A model generated the notes under the pieces. That model was not told the DNA's origin. It searched no databases and saw only the letters and a program-made list of their open reading frames with translations. A stretch of DNA of 64,000 bases from Bog-532 sp963742865 (lineage in GTDB: Bacteria; Actinomycetota; Actinomycetes; Streptosporangiales; Streptosporangiaceae): contig CAVUNW010000086.1 of the NCBI GenBank assembly GCA_963742865.1, positions 48,197 through 112,196 of the forward strand, written 5' to 3'. Below, in pieces: positions 8,048-18,744 of the stretch. Both the position numbers and the translations under genes were made by a program. Position 1 is the stretch's first letter, and each line of letters begins with the position of its first letter.

Positions 8048-9710
8048 AGGCCCCCTCCGCGAGCAGCTCTCCTGGCTCCGGAGCCTGCTCGCCCTGTCCA
8101 TGATCCTGATCCAGCAGGACAGCGAGGAGAACATTCTCCGGTTCGTGGCCCACGCCGTGGAATCCATGGGCCCGTTCAAGACGTACGGCATCTTCGCCGA
8201 CGGTCACTGGCAGGATGTCCGGCCAGGCGGCCCGGAGGATGGGCCCGCTGGCCTGCCGGCCTTCATACCTGCCGGGGCGCCCGGACCCGGGGGGATGCCC
8301 GGTCCGACCGCGGAGGGGCTCTTCACGCTCGAAGGCGTGCCGTGGTCGTGGGCCTACGCGCTGGTCGGCAGGCACGGCGGGTTCGGCTATCTCGTGGTCG
8401 GGGCCAAGGAGGAACCCGGCGCACGCGACCGGTTCCTGCTGCACGTGCTGACGCAGCAGGCCGGGGTGGCCCTGGCCAACGCCCACCTGCACGGCCGGGA
8501 ACGGGAACAGGCGACGAAGCTGGGCGCCGCCAACCTCGCGTTGCGGCGCAGCATGGAGATCCACGACCGGCTGACCACGGTGGCGCTGGGCGGAGAGGGC
8601 CAGGACGGCATCGCTCAGGCCGTCTACGAGCTGACGGGCTGCCCGGTGGCCATCGAGGACCGCTTCGGCAACCGCCGTGCCTGGGCCGGGCCCGGCGAGC
8701 CCGATCCCGGCCCCAAGGCCGGCCTGGATGAGCGGGACCGGCTGCTGGCCCGGATCGTCGCGGCCGGCGCTCCGGTCAGGGACGGCAATCGGGTGGTCTC
8801 GGTGGCCCTGCTCGGCGGTGTCCCCGCGGCCGTGCTCGTCCTCAGCGACCCCGCGGGGAAATTCGGCGACACCGAGCGCGTGGCGGTCGAGCACGCGACC
8901 ACGGTGCTGGCCATGGAGGTCGCGCGCCTGCAGAACCTGGCCGAGAACGATGCCCGGATGCGCGTGGACATCGTGCTGGACCTGATCACGGGCAAGGGCC
9001 CGGACGACCCGGGAGTGCTGAACCGGGCCCAGGCCATCGGCTACGACCTGCACCGGCCGCACCGGGTGGTGGTCACTGACGACGGCCGCGGTGGTGAGGA
9101 CATTGCCGGGTTCGTCCGCGCGGCGGGCCGGGCCGCCCAGGCGGTCAGGGCCGGGTCCCTGCTGGCGCCGCGGTTCCACGACGTGGTCCTGCTGGCCGAC
9201 CCGGAGGTGCCGTGGGAGAAGTTCCATGGCTTCGTGGTCAGCGAGCTGGGCGGCGGTTCCTGCCGGGTCGGGGTGGGCGGCCGGTGCACCGAGCTGGACG
9301 AGTTCCCGCGCTCCTACCAGGAAGCGCAGCTCGCGCTGCGGATCCAGAAGACGGTCGGCGGCCCCGAACAGGTCACGCGCTTCGATGACCTCGGCGTGTA
9401 CAAGGTCCTGTCGACCGCGGACGACGCCTCGGCCATGGAACGCTTCATGAAGGAGTGGCTCGGGACGCTGATCGACTACGATGCGGTCCACGGCACCCAG
9501 TTCGTCCTCACCTTGAGCGAGTACCTCGACTGCGGCGGCAACTACGACGCCACCGCCAGGGCCCTGTCGGTACACCGCAGCACCCTGAAGTACCGGCTCA
9601 AGCGGATCCGCCAGATATCCGGCCATGATCTCGGGCTGCCGGACGCGCATTTCAACCTTCAGCTCGCCACCCGAGCCTGGCGGACCCTCCAGGCCCTGCG
9701 CCAGTCCTAG
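8022..9710 (+). CDS. PucR/CdaR-family transcriptional regulator
   Basis: The 562-residue protein starts at a GTG (8022) inside the MEDS gene. An N-terminal GAF-like segment (about residues 15-150) is followed by a second sensory region, a GGDEF-like CdaR middle domain (about 300-440), and a C-terminal PucR helix-turn-helix (CGGNYDATARALSVHRSTLK, about 505-560). Proteins of this type activate purine, sugar-acid or stress genes, and the C-terminal helix binds DNA. The coupling to the MEDS gene suggests that this product carries out the transcriptional response. The frame is full length and intact. Confidence 0.85.
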   Translation: MTGGWPGGEGPLREQLSWLRSLLALSMILIQQDSEENILRFVAHAVESMGPFKTYGIFADGHWQDVRPGGPEDGPAGLPAFIPAGAPGPGGMPGPTAEGLFTLEGVPWSWAYALVGRHGGFGYLVVGAKEEPGARDRFLLHVLTQQAGVALANAHLHGREREQATKLGAANLALRRSMEIHDRLTTVALGGEGQDGIAQAVYELTGCPVAIEDRFGNRRAWAGPGEPDPGPKAGLDERDRLLARIVAAGAPVRDGNRVVSVALLGGVPAAVLVLSDPAGKFGDTERVAVEHATTVLAMEVARLQNLAENDARMRVDIVLDLITGKGPDDPGVLNRAQAIGYDLHRPHRVVVTDDGRGGEDIAGFVRAAGRAAQAVRAGSLLAPRFHDVVLLADPEVPWEKFHGFVVSELGGGSCRVGVGGRCTELDEFPRSYQEAQLALRIQKTVGGPEQVTRFDDLGVYKVLSTADDASAMERFMKEWLGTLIDYDAVHGTQFVLTLSEYLDCGGNYDATARALSVHRSTLKYRLKRIRQISGHDLGLPDAHFNLQLATRAWRTLQALRQS

Positions 9711-9882
9711 ACCAGGGGCGCGTCAGGGCTTCGTCCCTGGTCGCCCGTTCGTCCTTCGGGTCATCTGTTGGTCCCGCTGGGTCAACCGATTCACCCGCAC
9801 AGGCCGGTGTGAGTTCGAGGTGCTTGGCCAATGCTCGGACGCAGGCCGGGCTGGTCCCGGACGAGTGCGAGGTGGAGGCCTG

Positions 9883-10605
9883 ATGCTGACCGAACGCAAC
9901 ATGCATACCTACGTCCAGGACCTCGAACAACACCTGCAGTCGGCGCTGTTCGCCGCCAGAGTGCCGGACCCGGTGGGCGCGGTCCTGCTCATCCGCGGCG
10001 CCCTGGCGGACGGTGACCGGCTCAAGGCCACCCAGCTGGCGGACGCGACGCAGCGGCTGGCCGCGAGCAGCCCGGAGGACGGGGACATGGCCGCGGCGAC
10101 CGCGCACGCACGCGGCCTCATCACGCAGGATCCCCTCACCCTCGAGCGTGCGGCGGGCCGCTACTCGGGCGAGCTGGCCCGGGCCGGCGCCCTGGAGGAC
10201 GCCGGGAACGCCTGGGCCGGCCGGGGCAACCACGGCGACGCGGAGGCCCGCCTCCGGGAGGCACACGCCCTGTATGAAGGGCTCGGCGCCGCCGACAACA
10301 TGGCCAGGGTGCGGTCCGGCCTGCGCGCCGTGGGCACCCGGCTCCGCCACTGGCGCCACGCCGACCGGCCCGCCTATGGCTGGGAGAGCCTGACCGGCAC
10401 CGAGCGGCGCATCGCCGACCTGGTGGCGCAGGGCCTCAGCAACCGCCAGGTGGCGGGCCAGATTTTCCTCAGCGCGCATACCGTCGCCTTCCACCTCCGT
10501 CACGTCTTCTGGAAACTCGGCATCACCTCGCGGATGCAGCTGGTGCGCATGGTCGCGGAGCAGAACGCCCGGGATGCCGGAGAAAGCGCGCCGATCTCCG
10601 GCTAA
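9883..10605 (+). CDS. LuxR-type HTH transcriptional regulator
   Basis: The ATG at 9883 has GGTGGAGG just upstream. The 240-residue protein has a helical N-terminal half resembling TPR-like regulatory repeats (YSGELARAGALEDAGNAW, EARLREAHALYEGLGAADN) and a C-terminal GerE/LuxR helix-turn-helix (TERRIADLVAQGLSNRQVAG, about residues 168-225). There is no receiver domain or N-terminal ATPase, so it resembles the truncated C-terminal part of a LAL/MalT-type regulator, or a stand-alone regulator. Its stop codon overlaps that of the convergent whiB-like gene by two bases. Confidence 0.85.
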   Translation: MLTERNMHTYVQDLEQHLQSALFAARVPDPVGAVLLIRGALADGDRLKATQLADATQRLAASSPEDGDMAAATAHARGLITQDPLTLERAAGRYSGELARAGALEDAGNAWAGRGNHGDAEARLREAHALYEGLGAADNMARVRSGLRAVGTRLRHWRHADRPAYGWESLTGTERRIADLVAQGLSNRQVAGQIFLSAHTVAFHLRHVFWKLGITSRMQLVRMVAEQNARDAGESAPISG

Positions 10606-11096
10606 GGCGGACGGGGCACACAGGCAGCGGCCGCCTGTGACGTCAGCCGTGTTCGGCCGGAATCGTGCTCAGCAGCGCCGTCACCGGCGTTCCGGCCAGC
10701 CAGCCGGCGCGCGCCCGCCCGGTCGGCCTCGACCAGCCCGCCCCAGATGCCGTGCTGGCCGCCCGCGTCCCACACGCGCATCGAGAGTTCCAGGCACTCG
10801 GCCCGCACCGGGCATACCGCGCACTCTGCCAGCGCCCGCGCCGCCTCGGCGCGGGCCCGCGCGGGCTTGCGGGCGATCGGATACCACTCGTCGGGATGCA
10901 GCGCGCTGCCGGCACACCGGGCCAGCGGGCTCATCACCGTGGCCGACAGCTCGTCCACGGTCACATCGGCGGGTTCGGCGTGCAGATCCGCGGACGCGGC
11001 GACCCTGGTGGGCCCCGCGGGCCGGGTGCGCCGTTCGGGCGTGGCCGGCCGCCGGGCATGTGCGGTTCGCTGCTGAGGCAAGGCCAGGATGGTCAT
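10602..11096 (-). CDS. WhiB-family iron-sulfur transcription factor
   Basis: The 164-residue product has the four Wbl cysteines at about residues 61, 92, 95 and 101 (ECAVCPVRAEC) and the G-I-W-G-G turn at 116-120, followed by a basic tail. These features bind a [4Fe-4S] cluster and contact sigma factor region 4. The first Cys spacing (30 residues) is longer than the usual 14-22. The ATG at 11096 has an excellent AGGAGGAG site. The gene faces away from hsp20-dnaK-clpB and could sense redox state or nitric oxide for that neighbouring block, which is inference. Confidence 0.9.
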   Translation of the reverse strand: MTILALPQQRTAHARRPATPERRTRPAGPTRVAASADLHAEPADVTVDELSATVMSPLARCAGSALHPDEWYPIARKPARARAEAARALAECAVCPVRAECLELSMRVWDAGGQHGIWGGLVEADRAGARRLAGRNAGDGAAEHDSGRTRLTSQAAAACVPRPP

Positions 11097-11321
11097 CGCA
11101 TCACTCCTCCTGATGCCATTGCGCGTCATCTCCGCACCGTGCCGCTTCACCAAGGCAGCTAGTTCCGTTGCCATCGCGGCCCGAGGACTAACCGCTTTGA
11201 GGATGTGGGGTCCCACCCCAGCGGGGAGCGTAGGGCGGGTGGGCACGGTGGACGGCGCGACCGCGCCGCCGCCGGTCGGCCGAATGAACGGACCGTCAGT
11301 TTCAGCCATAGGAGGCCAGTC
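11097..11321. promoter_or_regulatory. Divergent control region between whiB-like gene and hsp20
   Basis: This 225-bp gap separates two divergent genes and must hold both promoters. It contains a perfect inverted repeat tggggt-ccc-acccca at 11206-11220, which could be an operator or a short hairpin. I see no HAIR (HspR) or CIRCE box. The hsp20 ribosome site GGAGG lies at 11311-11315. Confidence 0.35.
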
Positions 11322-11799
11322 ATGGCAATGCTCCCGACCCGCCGGAGCCGCGGGCGAAACATGACCCTCGTCAATCCGTCCCGCGAGTTCGAAGACATCT
11401 ACGATCGCATGGGCCAGCTCATGAACATGGCCTTCGGTTCCCTCGGCCCGGTCGCCGTCCCCGACCTGCCGTGGGCCCCGGCGGCCGAACGTGTCGGAGA
11501 CCGACGACGCCTACATGGTTCGCGTGGAGCTGCCCGGCGTGCAACGGGACCAGATCGACCTGCAGATACAGGACCGTGAGCTGGTCATCAGCGGCGAGAT
11601 CCCGGAGCCGCAGCAAGACGAGAAAGAGCGCCGCCACCGCAGCTCGCGGCCCACCGGACGCTTCGAGTACCGGACGTTCCTGCCTGGTGACGTCAACCCG
11701 GACGGGGTACGTGCGGAGCTCCACGATGGCGTCCTCAGCGTGACCATCCCCAAGTCCGAGGCGGCCAAGCCGCGCAAGATCGAGATCACCGGCGACTGA
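11322..11799 (+). CDS. Hsp20/alpha-crystallin small heat-shock protein, frameshifted
   Basis: The ATG at 11322 sits seven bases after GGAGG. The N-terminal arm (NPSREFEDIYDRMGQLMNMA, ending LPWAPAA) is in one frame. The alpha-crystallin domain (SETDDAYMVRVELPGVQRDQ, then ELHDGVLSVTIPKSEAAKPR) is in the next. Removing one base near 11487 joins them exactly as in family members of about 150 residues. Small Hsps hold unfolding proteins for refolding by DnaK and ClpB, which are encoded just downstream. The single lesion may be an assembly error; if real, the ACD could still be made only from an internal GTG at 11491. Confidence 0.85.
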
Positions 11800-11920
11800 C
11801 CGGCCTGCTCCCGTATGCCCCTGAAATCGCCCAGGGTGCCGGGGGCACGCGGGGCTGGCCGGCCGAAGCGCCGTGGTCTGGGAACCGCGGGGGCTCACAG
11901 ACCCCTGGCAGGAGGCAGTG

Positions 11921-13789
<1,869 letters not shown>

Positions 13790-13908
13790 GAGCTGACACC
13801 CCTGTCCCGCCGGAGGACACCGCCGGGCCCGCGCGGCCGGACGGGTCGGCCGGCACGGTCCCGGCAGGCCAGCCGGGCCCCACGGGCCCCGCTGGCCTGG
13901 GAGGCCAG

Positions 13909-14373
13909 GTGGCCGACCCGGAGGACCGGATCGCCAAGCTGGGGGCGCGGATCGCCGAGCTGGAGGACCTGCGCCGCCGGGCCCTGGCCGACCTGGACAA
14001 CGTGCGGAAGCGGTGCGCCGCCCAGATCACCCGGGTCGAGGCGGAGACCAGGGCCGCGGTGGCCAGGGAGTGGCTGCCCGTCATCGACAACCTGGACCGC
14101 GCGCTGGAGCACTCCTCGGCCGATCCGGCGGCCATCATCGAGGGGGTCCGGGCAGTCCGGGACCAGGCGCTGGGCGTGCTGGGCCGGCTCGGCTTCCCCC
14201 GCCGGGAGGACGACCAGGGCGCCATGTTCGATCCGGCCCGGCACGAGGCCGTGGCCGCGCGGGAAGCAGCCGGCGCCGCGGACGGCTCGGTCGTGGACGT
14301 CGTCCGGCCGGGCTATGGCGAGGGAGATCACCAGCTGCGGCCGGCGCAGGTGGTGGTGGCCAGGCCGGGCTGA
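13909..14373 (+). CDS. grpE: GrpE nucleotide exchange factor
   Basis: The 154-residue product has the long N-terminal helix (KLGARIAELEDLRRRALADL), then DNVRKRCAAQITRVEAETRA, LPVIDNLDRALEHSS and the C-terminal beta domain around GAMFDPARHEAVA. GrpE dimers release ADP from DnaK. The GTG at 13909 follows GGGAGG and is the best start. Upstream, the same frame holds a Pro/Gly-rich stretch closed by a TGA, so a longer N-terminus would need a frame change. The stop overlaps the cbpA start (TGATG), so translation is coupled. Confidence 0.9.
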   Translation: MADPEDRIAKLGARIAELEDLRRRALADLDNVRKRCAAQITRVEAETRAAVAREWLPVIDNLDRALEHSSADPAAIIEGVRAVRDQALGVLGRLGFPRREDDQGAMFDPARHEAVAAREAAGAADGSVVDVVRPGYGEGDHQLRPAQVVVARPG

Positions 14374-15349
14374 TGACCTCACCCGGCCGGGACTTCTACG
14401 ACATCCTGGGCGTGTCCAGGGACGCCAGCCAGGAAGACATCCAGCGGGCCTACCGCAGGCTGGCCCGCACGTATCACCCGGACGTCAACAAGGACCCCGG
14501 GGCCGAGGACCGGTTCAAGGACATCTCCGAGGCCTACGACGTCCTCTCCGATCCGCAGACCCGGCGCCGCTACGACGCGTTCGGGGCGGATTTCCGCCAG
14601 GTGCCCGAGGACGTGGATCCCGAGACCTGGCGGCGGGCCCGCGCCGGCGCCGGGCCGGGGCCGGCGGGCTGGTGGCTGGGGCGGGCGGGTTCGGGTTCGG
14701 CACTCGGCGACTTCAGCCCGGGGGACCTGGACTTCGAGGACCTGCTGGGCGGGTTCTTCGGCGGCCGCGGCCAGCGGGCCGGCCGGCCGGGCGTGGCTGG
14801 GGGCCGATCCCGGGAGCGGACCAGGAGGCCGAGCTCGAGCTGACCGTGGAGGAGGCCTACCACGGCACGCGCAGGAACATCACGCTGACGACCAGCGATG
14901 GGGGCCGCCGGTCCATTGAGGTCACGGTGCCGCCCGGCGTGACCGACGGCCAGCGGATCCGGCTGGCCGGCCAGGGCGGCCGGGGCAGCGACGGGGCGCG
15001 CAACGGCGACCTGTACCTGATCGTGCGGATCGCGCCGCACCCGCGGTTCCGGCTCGAGGGGCGTGACCTCTACGTCGAGCTGCGGCTCGCGCCGTGGGAG
15101 GCCGCGCTGGGCACGTCGGTCGCCCTGGACACCCCGGGCGGCGAGGCCAAGGTGAGGGTCCCGGCGGGGACGTCGAGCGGGCGGCGGATCCGGCTCCGCG
15201 GCCGCGGCCTGCCCAACCCCAGGGGGAAGCCGGGCGACCTGTACGCCGAGGCCAGGATCATGGTGCCGGCCCGGCTGTCCCGCGCCGAACGGCGGCTGTT
15301 CGAGCAGCTGGCCGCGGAATCCAGTTTCGACCCGAGGAAGCGGCCGTGA
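14373..15349 (+). CDS. cbpA: DnaJ/CbpA-type Hsp40 co-chaperone, one frameshift
   Basis: The J domain occupies residues 1-70 (RDFYDILGVSRDASQEDIQR, with HPD in RTYHPDVNKDPG). A G/F-rich region follows, with no zinc-finger cysteines. The C-terminal client domains (ELELTVEEAYHGTRRNITLT, TVPPGVTDGQRIRLAGQGGR, LRGRGLPNPRGKPGDLY) lie in the next frame. The change occurs between about 14785 and 14815. Absence of the zinc finger makes this the CbpA class, and the adjacent cbpM-like gene agrees. It would stimulate DnaK ATPase activity. If the frameshift is real, only the J domain and linker would be made. Confidence 0.85.
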
Positions 15350-15397
15350 CGCTACGCCATAGTCCGCGCCGCGCGGCTGAGCCTGGAGGAGTTCGCC

Positions 15398-15643
15398 GTG
15401 CTGTCGGGCCTGCACCCGGACCTGATCCGCAGGCTGGTCGCCCTCGGGCTCATCGACGCCCGCCGCGACCCGGCAGGCGAGCTCTGGTTCTCCCGGAGCG
15501 AGCTCGCCGCGGTGGCCCGGGTGCAGCGCCTGCGCGCGGGCTTCGCGCTCAACTACGCGGCCCTCGGGCTGGTCACCGACCTGCTCGACCGGATCGCGGT
15601 ACTGGAAGCGGCCCTACGCACCGCCCAGCGCCGAGGAAGGTAA
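15398..15643 (+). CDS. cbpM: CbpM-like chaperone modulator (MerR-type helix-turn-helix)
   Basis: The frame reads LSGLHPDLIRRLVALGLIDA and then RVQRLRAGFALNYAALGLVT, the pattern of small MerR-like CbpM proteins that bind the J domain of CbpA and inhibit it. The conserved N-terminus (AIVRAARLSLEEFAVL) is visible upstream to 15353, but a TGA precedes it and the natural GTGA overlap start at 15346 is one base out of frame. The annotated GTG at 15398 therefore gives a shortened 81-residue protein. An HspR-type repressor is the alternative, but the position next to cbpA favours CbpM. Confidence 0.7.
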   Translation: MLSGLHPDLIRRLVALGLIDARRDPAGELWFSRSELAAVARVQRLRAGFALNYAALGLVTDLLDRIAVLEAALRTAQRRGR

Positions 15644-15645
15644 CC

Positions 15646-18260
15646 ATGGACCCAGCCACCTGACGCAGAAATCAGCCGAAGCGCTGCACGACGCGCAGAC
15701 CAAGGCGCTGCGCTTCGGGCATACCGAGGTAGATGGCGAGCATCTGCTGCTGGCGCTGCTCGACCAGGCCGACGGCATCGCTCCCCGGCTGCTCAGCCAG
15801 GCCGGCGCCGATCCGGACCGGCTGCGAACGGCGCTTGAGGCCGAGCTCGCGCGGCGCCCCCGGGTCAGCGGCCCGGGCGTGAGCCCGGGGCAGGTCCGCG
15901 TCACGCAGCGGCTGTCCCGGCTGCTCGACGCGGCCCAGCAGGAGGCGAACCGGCTCAAGGACGAGTACGTCTCGGTCGAGCACCTGCTGCTGGCGCTGCT
16001 CGCCGAGGGGCCAGCTACCGCCGCCGGCCGCCTGCTCCAGGCCGAAGGCCTGACCCGAGACGGCTTCCTGGGAGCGCTGACCAAGATCCGCGGCAACCAG
16101 CGGGTCACCTCGGCCACGCCGGAGGGGGCCTACGAGGCGCTGGCCAAGTACGGCCGGGACCTGGTCGACGACGCGGCCAGCGGCAGGCTCGACCCGGTCA
16201 TCGGCCGGGACGCCGAGATCAGGCGGGTCATCCAGATCCTGTCCCGGAAGACCAAGAACAACCCGGTCCTGGTCGGCGACCCCGGCGTGGGCAAGACCGC
16301 CATCGTGGAGGGCCTGGCCCAGCGCATCAACCGCGGTGACGTGCCCGAAGGGCTGCGGGACAGGACGATCTTCAGCCTCGACATGGGCGCCCTGGTGGCC
16401 GGGGCCAAGTACCGCGGCGAGTTCGAGGAGCGGCTCAAGGCCGTCCTGTCCGAGGTCAGGGCGGCGGAAGGACGCATCCTGCTGTTCATCGACGAGCTGC
16501 ACACGGTCGTGGGCGCGGGCGCCGCCGAGGGAGCCATGGACGCGGGCAACATGCTCAAGCCGATGCTGGCCCGCGGCGAGCTGCACCTGATCGGCGCCAC
16601 GACCCTGGATGAGTACCGCAAGCGCATGGAGAAGGACGCGGCCCTCGAGCGCCGGTTCCAGCCGGTCATGGTCGACGAGCCGTCGGTGGAGGACGCCGTC
16701 TCGATCCTGCGCGGCCTGCGGGAGCGCCTGGAGGTCTTTCACGGGGTGAAGATCGCCGACAGCGCGCTGGTCGCCGCGGTCACGCTCAGCCACCGGTACA
16801 TCGCCGACCGGTTCCTGCCGGACAAGGCGATCGACCTGGTCGACGAGGCCTGCGCGATGATCCGCACCGAGATCGACTCCATGCCGGCCGAACTCGACGA
16901 GCTGACCCGCCGGGTGATGCGGCTGGAGATCGAGGAGAACGCGCTGGCCAAGGAGACCGACCCGGCCAGCCAGGCGCGGCTGGAGGACCTCCGCCGGGAG
17001 CTGGCGGACCTGCGGGCGCAGGCTGACGCGCTGCGGGCCCAGTGGGAGTCCGAGCGCCAGGCGCTTCGCCGGGTGCAGGCGCTCCGCGAGGAAATGGAAC
17101 AGTTGCGGCGGGAGGCCGAGCAGGCCGAGCGCAACTACGACCTGGACCGGGCCGCGGAACTGCGCCTGGGCAAGATCCCCGACACCGAGCGGCGGCTGGA
17201 AGCCGAGGAGCAGCAGCTGGCGGCCAAGCAAGGCGGTGCGCGCCTGCTGCGGGAGGTCGTGACCAGCGACGAGATCGCCGCGATCGTGGCCCGCTGGACC
17301 GGCATCCCGGTCAGCCGCCTGCAGGAGGGGGAGCGGGAGAAGGTCCTGCGGCTCGACCAGATCCTGCACGAGCGGATCGTCGGCCAGGACGAGGCCGTCC
17401 GGCTGGTGGCCGACGCCATCATCCGGGCCCGGTCGGGGATCAAGGACCCGCGCCGGCCGATCGGGTCGTTCATCTTCCTCGGCCCCACCGGCGTGGGCAA
17501 GACCGAGCTGGCCAAGACGCTGGCCGCGGCGCTGTTCGACACCGAGGAGAACATGGTCCGGATCGACATGAGCGAGTACCAGGAGCGGCACACGGTCAGC
17601 CGCCTGGTCGGCGCGCCGCCCGGATACGTCGGCTACGAGGAAGGCGGGCAGCTCACCGAGACGGTGCGGCGCCGGCCCTACTCGGTGGTGCTGTTCGACG
17701 AGATCGAGAAGGCGCACCCGGACGTGTTCAACACGCTGCTGCAGGTCCTGGACGACGGTCGGCTCACCGACGCGCAGGGCCGCACCGTCGACTTCCGCAA
17801 CACGGTCATCATCATGACCTCCAACATCGGCTCGCAGTACCTGGTCGAGGACGCGACGTCGGACGGCGAGATCAAGCCCGACGCGCGCGAACGGGTGCTG
17901 GCCGAGATGCGCAGCTACTTCCGGCCCGAGTTCCTGAACCGCCTGGACGACATCGTCCTGTTCAAGCCGCTCACCCAGCCCGAGATCGAGCGCATCGTCG
18001 ACCTGATGATGAACGACCTGCGCGCCAGGCTCAGCGAGCGCCGGATGACGATGGAGATCACCGAGGACGCCCGCCGGTTCCTGGCCCAGCAGGGCTTCGA
18101 CCCGATCTACGGCGCCCGGCCGCTGCGCCGGTTCATCAGCCGGGAGGTGGAGACCCGGATCGGGCGGGCCCTGCTGACCGGCGACGTCCGCGACGGCGCG
18201 GTGATCCGCATCGACTACACCGGCGGCGAGCTGGCCGTCGGCTACGAGAACCCGGAGTGA
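15646..18260 (+). CDS. clpB: ClpB-type AAA+ disaggregase
   Basis: Two Clp-N repeats (EALHDAQTKALRFGHTEVDG, then EANRLKDEYVSVEHLLLALL) precede NBD1 with Walker A GDPGVGKTA, a coiled-coil middle domain (LRREAEQAERNYDLDRAAEL) and NBD2 with Walker A GPTGVGKTE. The C-terminal small domain ends GARPLRRFISREVETRIGRA. At about 870 residues it is full length. ClpB threads aggregated protein together with DnaK and Hsp20. The ATG at 15646 (M-D-P-S-H-L) needs one extra base near 15650 to enter the long frame; otherwise the first GTG in frame is at 15879, which loses half the N domain. Confidence 0.92.
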
Positions 18261-18263
18261 TCC

Positions 18264-18707
18264 GTGACGGCGCAAGCTATCTCCGCGAACGTGGTGACCT
18301 GCCCGCACTGCGGGCACAGGAACCGGGTTCCCGCCGTGGCCAGCGGCATCCCGCGCTGCGGCCATTGCCACCAGCCGCTGCCCTGGATCGCCGACGCGGG
18401 CGACGACACGTTCGGCGAGGTCGCGGACGCGGCGTCGCTCCCGGTCGTGGTCGACCTGTGGGCGCCGTGGTGCGGGCCGTGCCGCCTGGTCAGCCCGGCC
18501 CTGGAGGAGGTGGCCGCCACGCTGGCCGGCCGGATCAAGCTGGTCAAGGTCAACGTGGACACCTCACCCAAGCTCCAGCAGCGCTTCGCCGTGCAGGCCA
18601 TCCCCACGTTGCTGGTGCTCCGGCACGGGCAGGTCACCGCGCGCCGGGCGGGGGCCGCGCCAGCCGCCGACCTGCGCGCCTGGGTCGAGGCGGCGATCGG
18701 CTCATGA
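18264..18707 (+). CDS. Thioredoxin with N-terminal zinc-ribbon (Trx2-like)
   Basis: The 147-residue product has an N-terminal C-P-H-C ... C-G-H-C zinc ribbon (residues about 13-35) and a C-terminal thioredoxin fold with the active site WAPWCGPCRLVSP and the cis-Pro segment VQAIPTLLVLR. This is the Trx2/TrxC plan, linked in other bacteria to oxidative stress. It starts only three bases after the clpB stop, so it is very probably in the same operon and would reduce disulfides during the same stress response. Confidence 0.9.
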   Translation: MTAQAISANVVTCPHCGHRNRVPAVASGIPRCGHCHQPLPWIADAGDDTFGEVADAASLPVVVDLWAPWCGPCRLVSPALEEVAATLAGRIKLVKVNVDTSPKLQQRFAVQAIPTLLVLRHGQVTARRAGAAPAADLRAWVEAAIGS

Positions 18708-18744
18708 CGGCCAGGCCGCGGCGCGCCACCCTGGGGCTCTCGCC

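Noticed and set aside
7839..9650. 603-codon open frame antisense to the PucR gene
   Set aside because: Compositional shadow of a GC-rich gene; no ribosome site or recognisable motif.
15672..18371. A very long open frame antisense to clpB
   Set aside because: It mirrors third-position GC bias of clpB; its translation is low-complexity His/Gly/Arg/Leu-rich with no family resemblance, whereas the plus strand encodes a full ClpB.
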